Part shown: positions 8,372 through 16,346 of the stretch, piece by piece
Layout: each line of letters opens with the position of its first letter
Numbering within the stretch: position 1 is the stretch's first letter
NCBI GenBank assembly: GCA_002482965.1
Contig: DLGZ01000067.1
Span: 46,074-110,073, forward strand
Length of the DNA: 64,000 nt
DNA from: Verrucomicrobiaceae bacterium UBA7681
Lineage (GTDB): Bacteria; Verrucomicrobiota; Verrucomicrobiia; Verrucomicrobiales; Verrucomicrobiaceae
Reading direction: 5' to 3'
Position numbers and translations under genes: made by a program
Notes under the pieces: generated by a model
The model's database searches: none
Told to the model about the DNA's origin: nothing
The model's input: only the letters and a program-made list of their open reading frames with translations

Positions 8372-9613
8372 CTACTTCTTCCCGATGCACCAAAGGTGCT
8401 TGTAGCCCCGGATGAAAAGCTGGCCATCACTCACAGCAATGGACCCGATAATCTTCTCCCCCAGTGAATTCGTCGCCAGCAGCTCAAATTTCGGACTGGC
8501 CTTGAAGACAAAACAATCGCCGATCTGATTCGCCGCGTAGCATTTCCCATCGGCACTCAGCACCAGCGAAGACCAGTTGTTCCCCTTGAGACGCTCCTGA
8601 AAGACCATCTCTCCCGTCTTGAGGTCCCGGCACTCAGCGATTCCCCCATCACTCAGGATGTAATGGTAGCCGTCATGCACCACCCCGCTGCCAATGCGCT
8701 GGCTGACCTTCGGCAGTTGCCAGACACGATTTTTCTCCGTCACATCCCCATCGCCCCCGGTCTTCACCGCCAGCGCAGCGCCGCCGTAGCCGCTCATCGC
8801 GATCATCACGCCGTCGGCAAACAACGGCGAATTATACACGAGATTCGTCAACCCTCCGGAGGTCCACAGCTCTTTGCCGGCCAGTGGATCAAAGGCGCAG
8901 GCACGCGTCGGGTAGCACATCAGCAGTTCATACCGTGCGCCGGATTTGCGCAGCAGAGGATCACTCCACGACCCCAGCCACTTCTTGTCAGCCCCTTCAC
9001 CGGAGGCACCGCCGGGCTCCTTGTGCTGCCAGATCGTTTTGCCCGTCTTTTTGTCAAAGCAGTACAAGACCGTGTTCTCCCCGGGGCCAAAGTTCAGGAA
9101 CACGCGATCCCCCGCGAGCACCGGCGAAGTCCCGTTGCCCCAGATGTGGTGTTGTTTGCCCAGATCCGTGCGCTTCCAAACTTCCTTGCCATTCATGTCA
9201 TAGCAAAACACACCCGCCGAGGCGAAGAACACGATCACGCGCTCGCCATCCGTCGCCGGTGACGCCGCACAATAAGGATTCGTGGCATGCGTGAGTTCCG
9301 GCTCTCGGTAGATTGTTCCCGCCTCCCAGAGCTGCTTGCCCGTCTTTTTATCAAAGCACAGCAGCAGCCGCTTCCCTTCCTTCTCGATCGCCTGCGTCAC
9401 CAGCACCTTGTCCCCCCACACCACCGGTGTCGAATTCCCCCGTTCCGGCAGTTCCACCTTCCACATCACATTCTCCGTTTGGCTCCACTTCTCCGGCAGC
9501 TTCGACTCCCCACTGGTGCCGTCCCCGTTCGCCCCTCGCCACATCGGCCAGTTCTCGGCATGCAGTGAGACCAAGGAGCTAAGGGCAAAGACCAGCGTGA
9601 GCGTGCGTTTCAT
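8372..9613 (-). CDS. PQQ-like beta-propeller repeat protein, exported
   Basis: The start was chosen at the ATG at 9613 (MKRTLTLVFALSSLVSLHAE), a Sec signal peptide. The product has 413 residues. The mature part opens with NWPMWRGANGDGTSGE and carries repeated blades such as LLLCFDKKTGKQLWEAG, VLYCFDKKTGKTIWQHK and AFDPLAGKELWTSGG. This is the pyrrolo-quinoline-quinone-like WD-type propeller that in Planctomycetes and Verrucomicrobia often begins with this WPxWRG sequence. The family is mostly non-enzymatic or a binding scaffold; nothing here shows that a PQQ cofactor is bound. It lies divergently from lnt, with a 134-base shared upstream region. It could be the first gene of an operon with the DUF4139 protein. 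Confidence 0.85.
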   Translation of the reverse strand: MKRTLTLVFALSSLVSLHAENWPMWRGANGDGTSGESKLPEKWSQTENVMWKVELPERGNSTPVVWGDKVLVTQAIEKEGKRLLLCFDKKTGKQLWEAGTIYREPELTHATNPYCAASPATDGERVIVFFASAGVFCYDMNGKEVWKRTDLGKQHHIWGNGTSPVLAGDRVFLNFGPGENTVLYCFDKKTGKTIWQHKEPGGASGEGADKKWLGSWSDPLLRKSGARYELLMCYPTRACAFDPLAGKELWTSGGLTNLVYNSPLFADGVMIAMSGYGGAALAVKTGGDGDVTEKNRVWQLPKVSQRIGSGVVHDGYHYILSDGGIAECRDLKTGEMVFQERLKGNNWSSLVLSADGKCYAANQIGDCFVFKASPKFELLATNSLGEKIIGSIAVSDGQLFIRGYKHLWCIGKK

Positions 9614-9747
9614 AGTATTTGGGTTGAGAGCAGGTAAAACGTAAGCCAACAGGCATTCATGTCATTTCCGCATCAATCGACGCTGGATACTGCCACCGAT
9701 TACAGGCTTGCACATGGAGACCTGGGTTTCATAACCTCATCCGCATC

Positions 9748-11127
9748 ATGGAGCATATGAACCGAATCCTCTTGCTGATTGCCAGTGCGGTCGCCTATGC
9801 GTTTGCCTTCCCTCCCTTCGGCTGGTGGCCGCTGGCTCTGCTCAGCGTGGGGGTTCTGGCAGGCTTTCTTCATGCGGCACGCCCCATGCACGGACTCATC
9901 GCAGGCTTTTGGTGGGGCATGCTCGCTTTTGGCACGGGCCTGTCATGGATGTATGAGATCTTTGGCCCATTCAGCATCCTGCTCTGGGGCCTCCTGGCAG
10001 TTTTCCCGGCCATGTTCGGCGGGTTGGTCTGCCTGGCACAAAAGCACGGCATCAAATCTGGCTGGGGCCTGGCCTTTTTCACCGCGCTCGCCTGGACGGG
10101 AACGGAGTTTGTGCGCTGTGAACTCATGCCCCTGAAATTTCCATGGATGAGTCTCGGCCTCGCGCTCGAACCCTGGCCTTTTGTCTCCTGGGTGGGGGTG
10201 TATGGCTTGGGATGCCTGAGTTTTCTGGCCCTGGCAGGCATCATCTTCCGTGCAGCCAGGGCGTGGTGGGTCGCACTGGCCTTGATGATAATCGCAGATG
10301 TCGAATGGATGATTTTGCGAGATCAGGTTCAGACTTACCGTGAGGTTAAAGTAGCGGCCGTCCAGGCGGAAGGAGCAGCCACCGAGACCTACATCGCGAT
10401 GGCAAACAAGGCTCCTGCCGATACACAGATCGTCGTCTGGCCGGAGAACACCCTCCCCATTGATGTTCGCAATGTCGCCAAAAGTGAGCTCGCCAAAGTC
10501 CAGTCATTCGCTTTGCAGCGAAAGACCTTGCTCGTTTTCGGCACCCAGACTCGTCTCGACGGTCCGAAATGGCAGAACACCGCGCTGACGATTGATGGCT
10601 CGAATGTGCTGGGTGAACACGGCAAAAATCACACCGTGCATTTCTTCAACGATGGCGAGCACGGCACCACCGCTCTGCCTGTCGTCACACCCCTCGGCAA
10701 AATCGGCACCCCCATTTGTTTCGACTGCGATTTTCAAGACGTCGTCCGCAAAATGACCCTGGCAGGGGCTGAATTTTTTGCCGTGCCCTCCATGGATGCC
10801 GCAGGCTGGCCAGCGCGGCAGCACATCCAGCACTCTCAGCTTTTCCGCCTGCGCTCCGCAGAGAACCAACGCAGCATGGTCGTGGCTGCATCATCGGGTG
10901 TGTCTCAGATCATCGACGCCCATGGTGAAGCCCTCCAATCACTGGCACAGCTGAAGACAGGCATCATCAGCGGCTCCATCCAGCGCCGAAAAGAGCTAAC
11001 CGTTTACACCCTCAAAGGATGGCTGACACCTTGGTGGGCGCTGGCATTGTTACTCGCCTGGACCGCCTGGCTGCTGGCATTTTCAAAACCGAAAATGCCG
11101 CAGCCAGCCGCTGTCAGCCAAGATTAA
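9748..11127 (+). CDS. lnt: Apolipoprotein N-acyltransferase
   Basis: Lnt adds the third acyl chain to the N-terminal Cys of lipoproteins in the inner membrane. The 459-residue product has about six hydrophobic segments in residues 5-190 and a last one near 430-450. In between is the nitrilase-type domain. The catalytic triad can be placed at Glu233 (WPENTLP), Lys293 (HGKNHTVHF) and Cys324 (GTPICFDCDF). The Glu that usually follows the catalytic Cys by two residues is an Asp here. It is about 50 residues shorter than the E. coli enzyme. A second ATG at 9757 could be the true start. The stop codon overlaps that of the convergent acs gene by four bases. Confidence 0.92.
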   Translation: MEHMNRILLLIASAVAYAFAFPPFGWWPLALLSVGVLAGFLHAARPMHGLIAGFWWGMLAFGTGLSWMYEIFGPFSILLWGLLAVFPAMFGGLVCLAQKHGIKSGWGLAFFTALAWTGTEFVRCELMPLKFPWMSLGLALEPWPFVSWVGVYGLGCLSFLALAGIIFRAARAWWVALALMIIADVEWMILRDQVQTYREVKVAAVQAEGAATETYIAMANKAPADTQIVVWPENTLPIDVRNVAKSELAKVQSFALQRKTLLVFGTQTRLDGPKWQNTALTIDGSNVLGEHGKNHTVHFFNDGEHGTTALPVVTPLGKIGTPICFDCDFQDVVRKMTLAGAEFFAVPSMDAAGWPARQHIQHSQLFRLRSAENQRSMVVAASSGVSQIIDAHGEALQSLAQLKTGIISGSIQRRKELTVYTLKGWLTPWWALALLLAWTAWLLAFSKPKMPQPAAVSQD

Positions 11128-13136
11128 TCTTCCCCACCCGCAGCAAGCTGCGCAATGACGTTGATGTCTTCCAGCGTCGTCGTGTCGCCCTTGATGAGTT
11201 CGCCAGCGGCGATCTGCTTCAACAAGCGACGCATGATTTTCCCTGAGCGCGTCTTCGGCAGTGCCGCAGCAAAGCGGACTTCATCCGGTGTGGCCACAGG
11301 GCCGATGACTTTGCGCACGTGCCGCTTCAACTCTTCGCCGAGTTCGCGGCCGGACTTGATGCCTTCCTTCACGGTCACGAAACACACGACTCCCTGGCCC
11401 TTCATCTCATCAGGACGCCCCACCACAGCGGCTTCAGCAACGGCAGGATGGGAAACGAGGGCGCTTTCCACTTCGGCAGTGCCGAGGCGATGACCGGCCA
11501 CGTTGAGCACATCGTCGATGCGCCCGATGATCCAGAAATTGCCCTTCTTGTCGCGGCGCGCTCCGTCACCCGCAAAGTACCATCCTTGGAACTCGCTCCA
11601 GTAGGCCTCTTGATAGCGCGCCTTGTCGCCCCAGATGCCGCGCAGCATGGAAGGCCACGGCTTGCGGATGACAAGCTTGCCCTGCTCATTGACGCCCACT
11701 TCTTTACCAAGGTCATCCACGATGGCAGCATCGACTCCGAAAAACGGCAGCGTGGCGGTGCCCGGTGTCGTCGGAGTGGCACCAGGGATCGGCGTGATCA
11801 TGTGGCCGCCGGTTTCAGTCTGCCACCAAGTATCCACAATCGGGCAGCGGCCGCCGCCCACCTTGTTGTGGTACCACATCCAGGCTTCAGGATTGATCGG
11901 CTCACCCACGGTGCCCAGCAGACGCAGGCTGCTGAGATCATGCTTCGTCAGCCACTCATCGCCCCATTTCATAAAGGCGCGGATGGCCGTCGGAGCGGTG
12001 TAGAAAACAGTCACGGCATATTCTTCGATGACCTTCCAGAAGCGGTCGTTCTCAGGCCAGTTCGGCGCACCTTCAAACATGAGCGAGGTGGCCCCCAGGG
12101 CGAGCGGACCATAGACCATGTACGTGTGGCCGGTCACCCAGCCGATGTCGGCCGTACACCAGTACACATCATCGTCACGCAGATCGAAAACGTATTTGCA
12201 GGTCATCTGCGCGTGCAGCAAATAACCTGCGGTGCTGTGCAGAATACCCTTCGGCTTCCCTGTGCTGCCGCTGGTGTAAAGAATGAACAGAGGCGCCTCA
12301 GAATCCATCGCGACCGGGGCGCAGCGAGCGTCCACATATTCCATTTCGCGGTGCCACCAGACGTCACGGCCTTCCTCAATGTGCACATCCTGCTCGGTGC
12401 GACGGTAAACGATCACCGTCTCAACAGGCGTGTCATTGGCCTTGAGCGCGTCATCGACATTCTTCTTCAAAGGCACCACCGCACCACGGCGGTAGCCGCC
12501 ATCAGCGGTGATGATGATCTTGGCACCGCAGTCAATCACGCGGTCTTTGATCGACTCGGCGCTAAAGCCCCCGAAGATCACGCTGTGCATCGCGCCGATG
12601 CGGGTGCAGGCAAGCATGGCGATGGCAGCCTCAGGAATCATTGGCATGTAGATGATGACGCGGTCGCCCTTCTTGACCTTGTTGCGCTTCAGCACGTTGG
12701 CAAAGCGGCAGACTTCCCGGTGGAGCTGCTGGTAGGTGAGCACTCGCTTCTCCCCAGGCTCGCCTTCCCAGATCAGTGCGGCCTTGGTCTTGCGCGGACC
12801 GTCGAGATGGCGGTCCAGGCAGTTTTCGCTCACATTGAGCTTGCCGCCGATGAACCACTTGGCGTTCGGGCATTTCCAGTCGAGCACCTTGGTGAAGGGC
12901 TTGGTCCACTGCAACTCCTTGGCTTCACGGCCAAAGAACTTGTCAGGATGCTTGATCGACTCCTCATGCATCTTCTTGTACTGCGCCATCGAGCTGATGC
13001 GGGCCTTCTTGGAGAATTCGGCGCTCGGCTTGAAGACCCGGCTTTCAGTCATCAGGGATTTGGAATTACTGCCAGCTTTGGCGGCAGTTTTGACAGCTTT
13101 TTTCGGGGCGGTTTTAGCGGCGGCTTTCTTGCTCAT
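11124..13136 (-). CDS. acs: Acetyl-coenzyme A synthetase (AMP-forming)
   Basis: Acs activates acetate to acetyl-CoA through acetyl-AMP in the cytoplasm. The 670-residue product has the adenylate-forming P-loop YTSGSTGKPKG, the A8 hinge GRIDDVLNVAGHRLG and the C-terminal PKTRSGKIMRR, whose Lys (about residue 633) is the catalytic and acetylation-regulated residue of this family. The first 22 residues are an extra tail rich in Lys and Ala (AAAKTAPKKAVKTAAKAG), resembling histone H1-like tails; the usual Acs start comes after it. The gene lies divergently from the SurA-like gene and converges with lnt. Regulation by Lys acetylation is likely from family knowledge, but no acetyltransferase or deacetylase gene is nearby. 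Confidence 0.95.
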   Translation of the reverse strand: MSKKAAAKTAPKKAVKTAAKAGSNSKSLMTESRVFKPSAEFSKKARISSMAQYKKMHEESIKHPDKFFGREAKELQWTKPFTKVLDWKCPNAKWFIGGKLNVSENCLDRHLDGPRKTKAALIWEGEPGEKRVLTYQQLHREVCRFANVLKRNKVKKGDRVIIYMPMIPEAAIAMLACTRIGAMHSVIFGGFSAESIKDRVIDCGAKIIITADGGYRRGAVVPLKKNVDDALKANDTPVETVIVYRRTEQDVHIEEGRDVWWHREMEYVDARCAPVAMDSEAPLFILYTSGSTGKPKGILHSTAGYLLHAQMTCKYVFDLRDDDVYWCTADIGWVTGHTYMVYGPLALGATSLMFEGAPNWPENDRFWKVIEEYAVTVFYTAPTAIRAFMKWGDEWLTKHDLSSLRLLGTVGEPINPEAWMWYHNKVGGGRCPIVDTWWQTETGGHMITPIPGATPTTPGTATLPFFGVDAAIVDDLGKEVGVNEQGKLVIRKPWPSMLRGIWGDKARYQEAYWSEFQGWYFAGDGARRDKKGNFWIIGRIDDVLNVAGHRLGTAEVESALVSHPAVAEAAVVGRPDEMKGQGVVCFVTVKEGIKSGRELGEELKRHVRKVIGPVATPDEVRFAAALPKTRSGKIMRRLLKQIAAGELIKGDTTTLEDINVIAQLAAGGED

Positions 13137-13192
13137 AGCGGGTTGGGGTCGGCGATTGGGAGGCGTAGATTAGAAACCGGAGCCGCTCGCGT

Positions 13193-13242
13193 GCAAGGTG
13201 AAGCTGCATCTACACGCACCTGACAGGCGAACTTCACCTTGC
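13193..13242. promoter_or_regulatory. 11-bp inverted repeat in the acs / SurA-like divergent promoter region
   Basis: The 146-base region between the divergent starts of acs (13136) and the SurA-like gene (13283) holds GCAAGGTGAAG at 13193-13203 and its exact reverse complement CTTCACCTTGC at 13232-13242, 28 bases apart. The centre-to-centre distance is 39 bases. It could be a pair of operator half-sites or a hairpin in one of the leaders. No regulator gene is adjacent. Confidence 0.4.
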
Positions 13243-13282
13243 CACAGCCGCCCCACGCCCTACGGTAGCCACCTTATTTGTC

Positions 13283-14251
13283 ATGATTTCCCTGCGCATC
13301 AGCCTGTTTGCCCTCCTCTCCGCCTGCTCCAGCGTTCTCGCCCAGCAGTACTCCAACAGCATTGCGGCCGTCGTCGATGGCATTCCTATCGCCTCTTCCG
13401 AAGTGGAAGAAACCATCAAGGCCCAGGAACAGGTGATCCAGTTTCAGTTTCGCAATGACCCGGCACGCATCAAAAAGGAAATCGCACTCCTGCGTCAGGG
13501 CGCCATCGAGACATTGATCGACCGCGAGATCCTGCTGGCTGAGTTCCGCAAAATCGGCGGTGTCCTCAAGGCACAGTACGTCGATGACGACATCAACGGC
13601 ATCATCCGGGAGAGCTTCAAGGGAGACCGTGACGCCTTCGTGGATGAACTGACCAAGAGCGGCATGACCTTGAAAAAATTCCGCGAACTGCGCGAGAAGA
13701 TGGTCATCATGAATGTCATGCGTGCCCGCAATTCTGGCGAGCATCCGCCGGCCACACCCCGTGAAGTGCAGGAGTACTACAACCAAAACGTGGATAAATG
13801 GCGTGAGGGAGATCAGATCAAAATCTCCACCATCACCATCCCCAAATTCACCGGCGAGCCGGGCTCCACCCCTGAAAAGCAGCAAAAACTCACCCAGGAG
13901 CTGCGCACCAAAATTGTTCAGGGAGCCGACTTCGCCGCCGCTGCGAAAACCAATTCACAGGACAGCCACGCCGAAAACGGCGGCGCTTGGGACTGGATGT
14001 CGAAGACCGACCTCATGCCCGCCATTGCCGATGCGGCGATGGAACTTAAAACCGGTGGCATCAGCCAGGTTCTCGATCTCGAGTCCAACTTCATCATTGT
14101 CTCCTGCGATGCCAAGAAGCTCGGTGCCGCCCCGGATATCGAAAAGCTGCGCCCGGAAATTGAAAAAATGATCAATCAGGAAAAATCCAAAGGCAACATC
14201 GACAAGTGGATGGAAAGCGTGCGCAAGAAGCATGTCATCAAACGCTACTAG
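13283..14251 (+). CDS. SurA/PpiC-type periplasmic peptidyl-prolyl isomerase
   Basis: The 322-residue product starts with a signal peptide (MISLRISLFALLSACSSVLAQQ) and is a periplasmic folding factor. Residues 27-155 match the SurA N-terminal chaperone domain: IAAVVDGIPIASSEVEE, then LIDREILLAEF and a long helical stretch. Residues 165-285 match a parvulin-type PPIC domain (VQEYYNQNVDKW ... GGAWDWMSK ... AAMELKTGGISQV ... NFIIVSCDAKK), and a final helix pairs with the N-terminal domain. Only one parvulin domain is present, whereas E. coli SurA has two. The expected role is helping outer-membrane proteins fold; isomerase activity is not certain because the parvulin catalytic residues are poorly conserved. 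It sits 38 bases upstream of a small RelE-fold gene, probably in one transcript. Confidence 0.88.
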   Translation: MISLRISLFALLSACSSVLAQQYSNSIAAVVDGIPIASSEVEETIKAQEQVIQFQFRNDPARIKKEIALLRQGAIETLIDREILLAEFRKIGGVLKAQYVDDDINGIIRESFKGDRDAFVDELTKSGMTLKKFRELREKMVIMNVMRARNSGEHPPATPREVQEYYNQNVDKWREGDQIKISTITIPKFTGEPGSTPEKQQKLTQELRTKIVQGADFAAAAKTNSQDSHAENGGAWDWMSKTDLMPAIADAAMELKTGGISQVLDLESNFIIVSCDAKKLGAAPDIEKLRPEIEKMINQEKSKGNIDKWMESVRKKHVIKRY

Positions 14252-14289
14252 CCCTCCAACGCCCCGCTGCCCCCTCTCCCTTCCGCACC

Positions 14290-14661
14290 ATGATCCAGAT
14301 CGTTTTCAATGACATCAGCGCCGCCGAGCTCTCCCACCTGCCCACGCAGGTCCAGTTTCATCTGCTGGAAGCGCTGAACATCCAGCCCGCCGATATTGAA
14401 GAAACGATTCTCGCCAAATGCTACGGCGTTCTCGAGCGCGGCGGCAAAAAACTCTACCGCTGCCGTGCCGGCGACCACCGCATCTATTTCGGCGTTGTTG
14501 ATGGCAATGTGAGCGTCCACCGCGTGCTCCACAAAAACACCCTCACCGACTTCCTCTTCCGCAGCAACCTGCCCGGTGGCGGCGAAGACGAGGCTCTGAG
14601 CCAGTCCAAAAGCTTCTGGCACCTCATTGATGAAGGTGCCAAGACTCTGAAGGTCGCCTAG
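14290..14661 (+). CDS. Small RelE/ParE-fold protein, no paired antitoxin
   Basis: The ATG at 14290 (MIQIVFNDISAAEL) gives a 123-residue cytoplasmic protein. Its middle, residues 55-95 (GKKLYRCRAGDHRIYFGVVD then VSVHRVLHKNTLTDF), follows the RelE pattern in which YRxRxGDxRI is followed by a beta strand with VxRVxHR. The N-terminal half, LSHLPTQVQFHLLEALN, would be the RelE helix pair. The toxin-type positively charged site is only partly kept. No antitoxin gene lies before or after it. It stands between a SurA-like gene and an aminotransferase gene, so it may be a domesticated RelE-fold RNA-binding protein instead of a toxin. The family assignment is by pattern only. Confidence 0.6.
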   Translation: MIQIVFNDISAAELSHLPTQVQFHLLEALNIQPADIEETILAKCYGVLERGGKKLYRCRAGDHRIYFGVVDGNVSVHRVLHKNTLTDFLFRSNLPGGGEDEALSQSKSFWHLIDEGAKTLKVA

Positions 14662-14717
14662 GCATCCTGAATGGCGAATTCGTCGCCCAGGGTCATGCGG
14701 CATTCGTTGTATTAGCC

Positions 14718-15887
14718 ATGCTCACTCTCGATGCCCTCTTGTCCGATGAAGCCCTGCGTCAGCAGGAGTTTCCGGTGATCAAAGACAGCCTCTTCCTCGC
14801 CCATGCCGGCGTCACCATCCTGCCGCGCCGTGTCACACGCACGATGCAGGACTACCTCGAACAATGCTGCCTGCGCATGCAGGAGTATCCCGAGGCGTGG
14901 AAAGCCGTGAACGAAACACGCGTCGTTGCCGCCGAATTGATCGGTGCCAAAGCCAGCGAGATCGCCCTCATCGGCCCCACCTCGGTCGGCCTCAGTTTGG
15001 TAGCCAACGGTCTGCCATGGCAGGCAGGTGACGAAGTCGTCTGCTACCTCGATGACTATCCCGCCAACGTTTACCCCTGGACCAACCTGGAACGCCACGG
15101 CGTCGTCTTAAAGTTCCTCAATCCCGCATCCCCCGGTGTGATCACACCTGAACTCGTCGAGGCCGCGCTGACACCCAAGACCAAACTCGTCGCCCTCGCC
15201 TCCTGCCATTTCCAGAGCGGCTACCGCATCGAAATCGACCGCATCGGCCGAATGCTGCGTGAGCGCGGCATCCTGTTCTGCCTCGATGCCATCCAAACCG
15301 TCGGAGCCTTCGAGACCCGCGTCGATCACGTCGACTTCCTCTCCGCCGACTCCCACAAATGGATGCTCGGCCCCATGAGCGCCGGCATTTTTTACGTGCG
15401 CGAAGAGCTGCAGGACATGCTGCGCCCAAGCCTGCTCGGTTCTTGGAATGTCCAAAGCCCCAACTTCATCGCGCAAGAAGAGATCGCCTTCGAGCGCGGC
15501 GGTCGTCGCTACGAACCCGGCGCGCTCAACATCTCCGGCATCCTCGGCATGAAGGCCGGCATCGACTTGATCTTGGAAATCGGCCTCCCCGCCATCAGCG
15601 CCCAGCTTCTAAAGCTCAAAGCCCGCCTGCACGCCGGACTCCAGCCCCTAGGCTTCACCGTCCTCGGCCCCGATCCACACAACAGTACCAACGCCTCCTG
15701 CATCACCACCGTGCAGCACCCCCAGCGCTCACTGGAAGACATCACCAAGCACCTCACCGCAAACAACATCATCCCCTCCCTGCGCCACAACCGCGCCGGA
15801 CAGCCCCTGCTCCGCTTCAGCCCCCACTTCTACAACACAGAAGCCGAGATGGATCGCGTGGCAAAGGTGATCGGCGAGATAATGTGA
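14718..15887 (+). CDS. Class V aminotransferase (cysteine desulfurase-like PLP enzyme)
   Basis: This 389-residue cytoplasmic PLP enzyme belongs to the fold-type I class V family. Its cofactor site is clear: LASCHFQSGYRID-like strand, FCLDAIQTVGAF with Asp190 and Gln193, and SADSHKWMLGP with Lys214 as the Schiff-base lysine. The small C-terminal domain (FTVLGPDP ... ITKHLTANNIIPSLR) is complete. The Cys-containing loop of true NifS/IscS desulfurases is not seen at its usual place, so an aminotransferase or lyase such as kynureninase- or isopenicillin-epimerase-like enzymes is as likely. The substrate is unknown. The stop codon abuts that of the convergent membrane-protein gene (15888), with no base between them. 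Confidence 0.85.
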   Translation: MLTLDALLSDEALRQQEFPVIKDSLFLAHAGVTILPRRVTRTMQDYLEQCCLRMQEYPEAWKAVNETRVVAAELIGAKASEIALIGPTSVGLSLVANGLPWQAGDEVVCYLDDYPANVYPWTNLERHGVVLKFLNPASPGVITPELVEAALTPKTKLVALASCHFQSGYRIEIDRIGRMLRERGILFCLDAIQTVGAFETRVDHVDFLSADSHKWMLGPMSAGIFYVREELQDMLRPSLLGSWNVQSPNFIAQEEIAFERGGRRYEPGALNISGILGMKAGIDLILEIGLPAISAQLLKLKARLHAGLQPLGFTVLGPDPHNSTNASCITTVQHPQRSLEDITKHLTANNIIPSLRHNRAGQPLLRFSPHFYNTEAEMDRVAKVIGEIM

Positions 15888-16334
15888 TTACCAGAAAAGC
15901 GGTCTCACCCAAACCGGATAAACAGCGGACAACGCAATCAGGAGCGATCCTCCGACGATAAGCACCAGTCTGATTTGTCTGGAAGATTGAGTGCTGGAAA
16001 ACTTCAAATCAATCCATCCGCAGGTTAAAAACAGGATGGCTCCCAGGAACCAAATGCCATCCGCATGGCCGTTGATCCCGAGATAGAAAACCAAGTCATC
16101 TGAGCTCAGTTTCAAAGCCTCCGCCCGCATCTTATCTTTGTTGGCTCCCGACAAGGAATGCTGGATCGCCGGTATGGAAGCCAGCAAACAAATCCGATGA
16201 ATCAGTATCGCGCATAAAAAGCCCAAAGGAGCCAGGAATCCAAACTGCCGCCTTGCTCGCAAAGCCACGAAAAAGCCAAGCGTGAGGGCAGTAATGCCCA
16301 CGAGACTAATTCCCAGCGCGATGGCAGCATTCAT
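15888..16334 (-). CDS. Small integral membrane protein, function unknown
   Basis: The 148-residue product has four likely membrane helices at about residues 4-26, 33-55, 92-110 and 122-142. A short polar loop (SGANKDKMRAEALKLSSDD) lies between helices 2 and 3. I recognise no family or motif. It begins 12 bases after the stop of pheT on the same strand, so it may be co-transcribed as the last gene of a pheS-pheT operon. A link to tRNA charging is not implied by its sequence. Confidence 0.7.
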   Translation of the reverse strand: MNAAIALGISLVGITALTLGFFVALRARRQFGFLAPLGFLCAILIHRICLLASIPAIQHSLSGANKDKMRAEALKLSSDDLVFYLGINGHADGIWFLGAILFLTCGWIDLKFSSTQSSRQIRLVLIVGGSLLIALSAVYPVWVRPLFW

Positions 16335-16346
16335 TTCTCCAGCCTA

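Noticed and set aside
11319..13223. Plus-strand open frame of 634 codons opposite acs
   Set aside because: acs is unmistakable on the other strand with all motifs. The antisense frame has no recognisable domain and a His/Arg-rich, unnatural composition.
14718..15887. Aminotransferase as a true cysteine desulfurase (NifS/IscS)
   Set aside because: The catalytic Cys loop is not seen at its usual place and there are no Fe-S assembly genes nearby.
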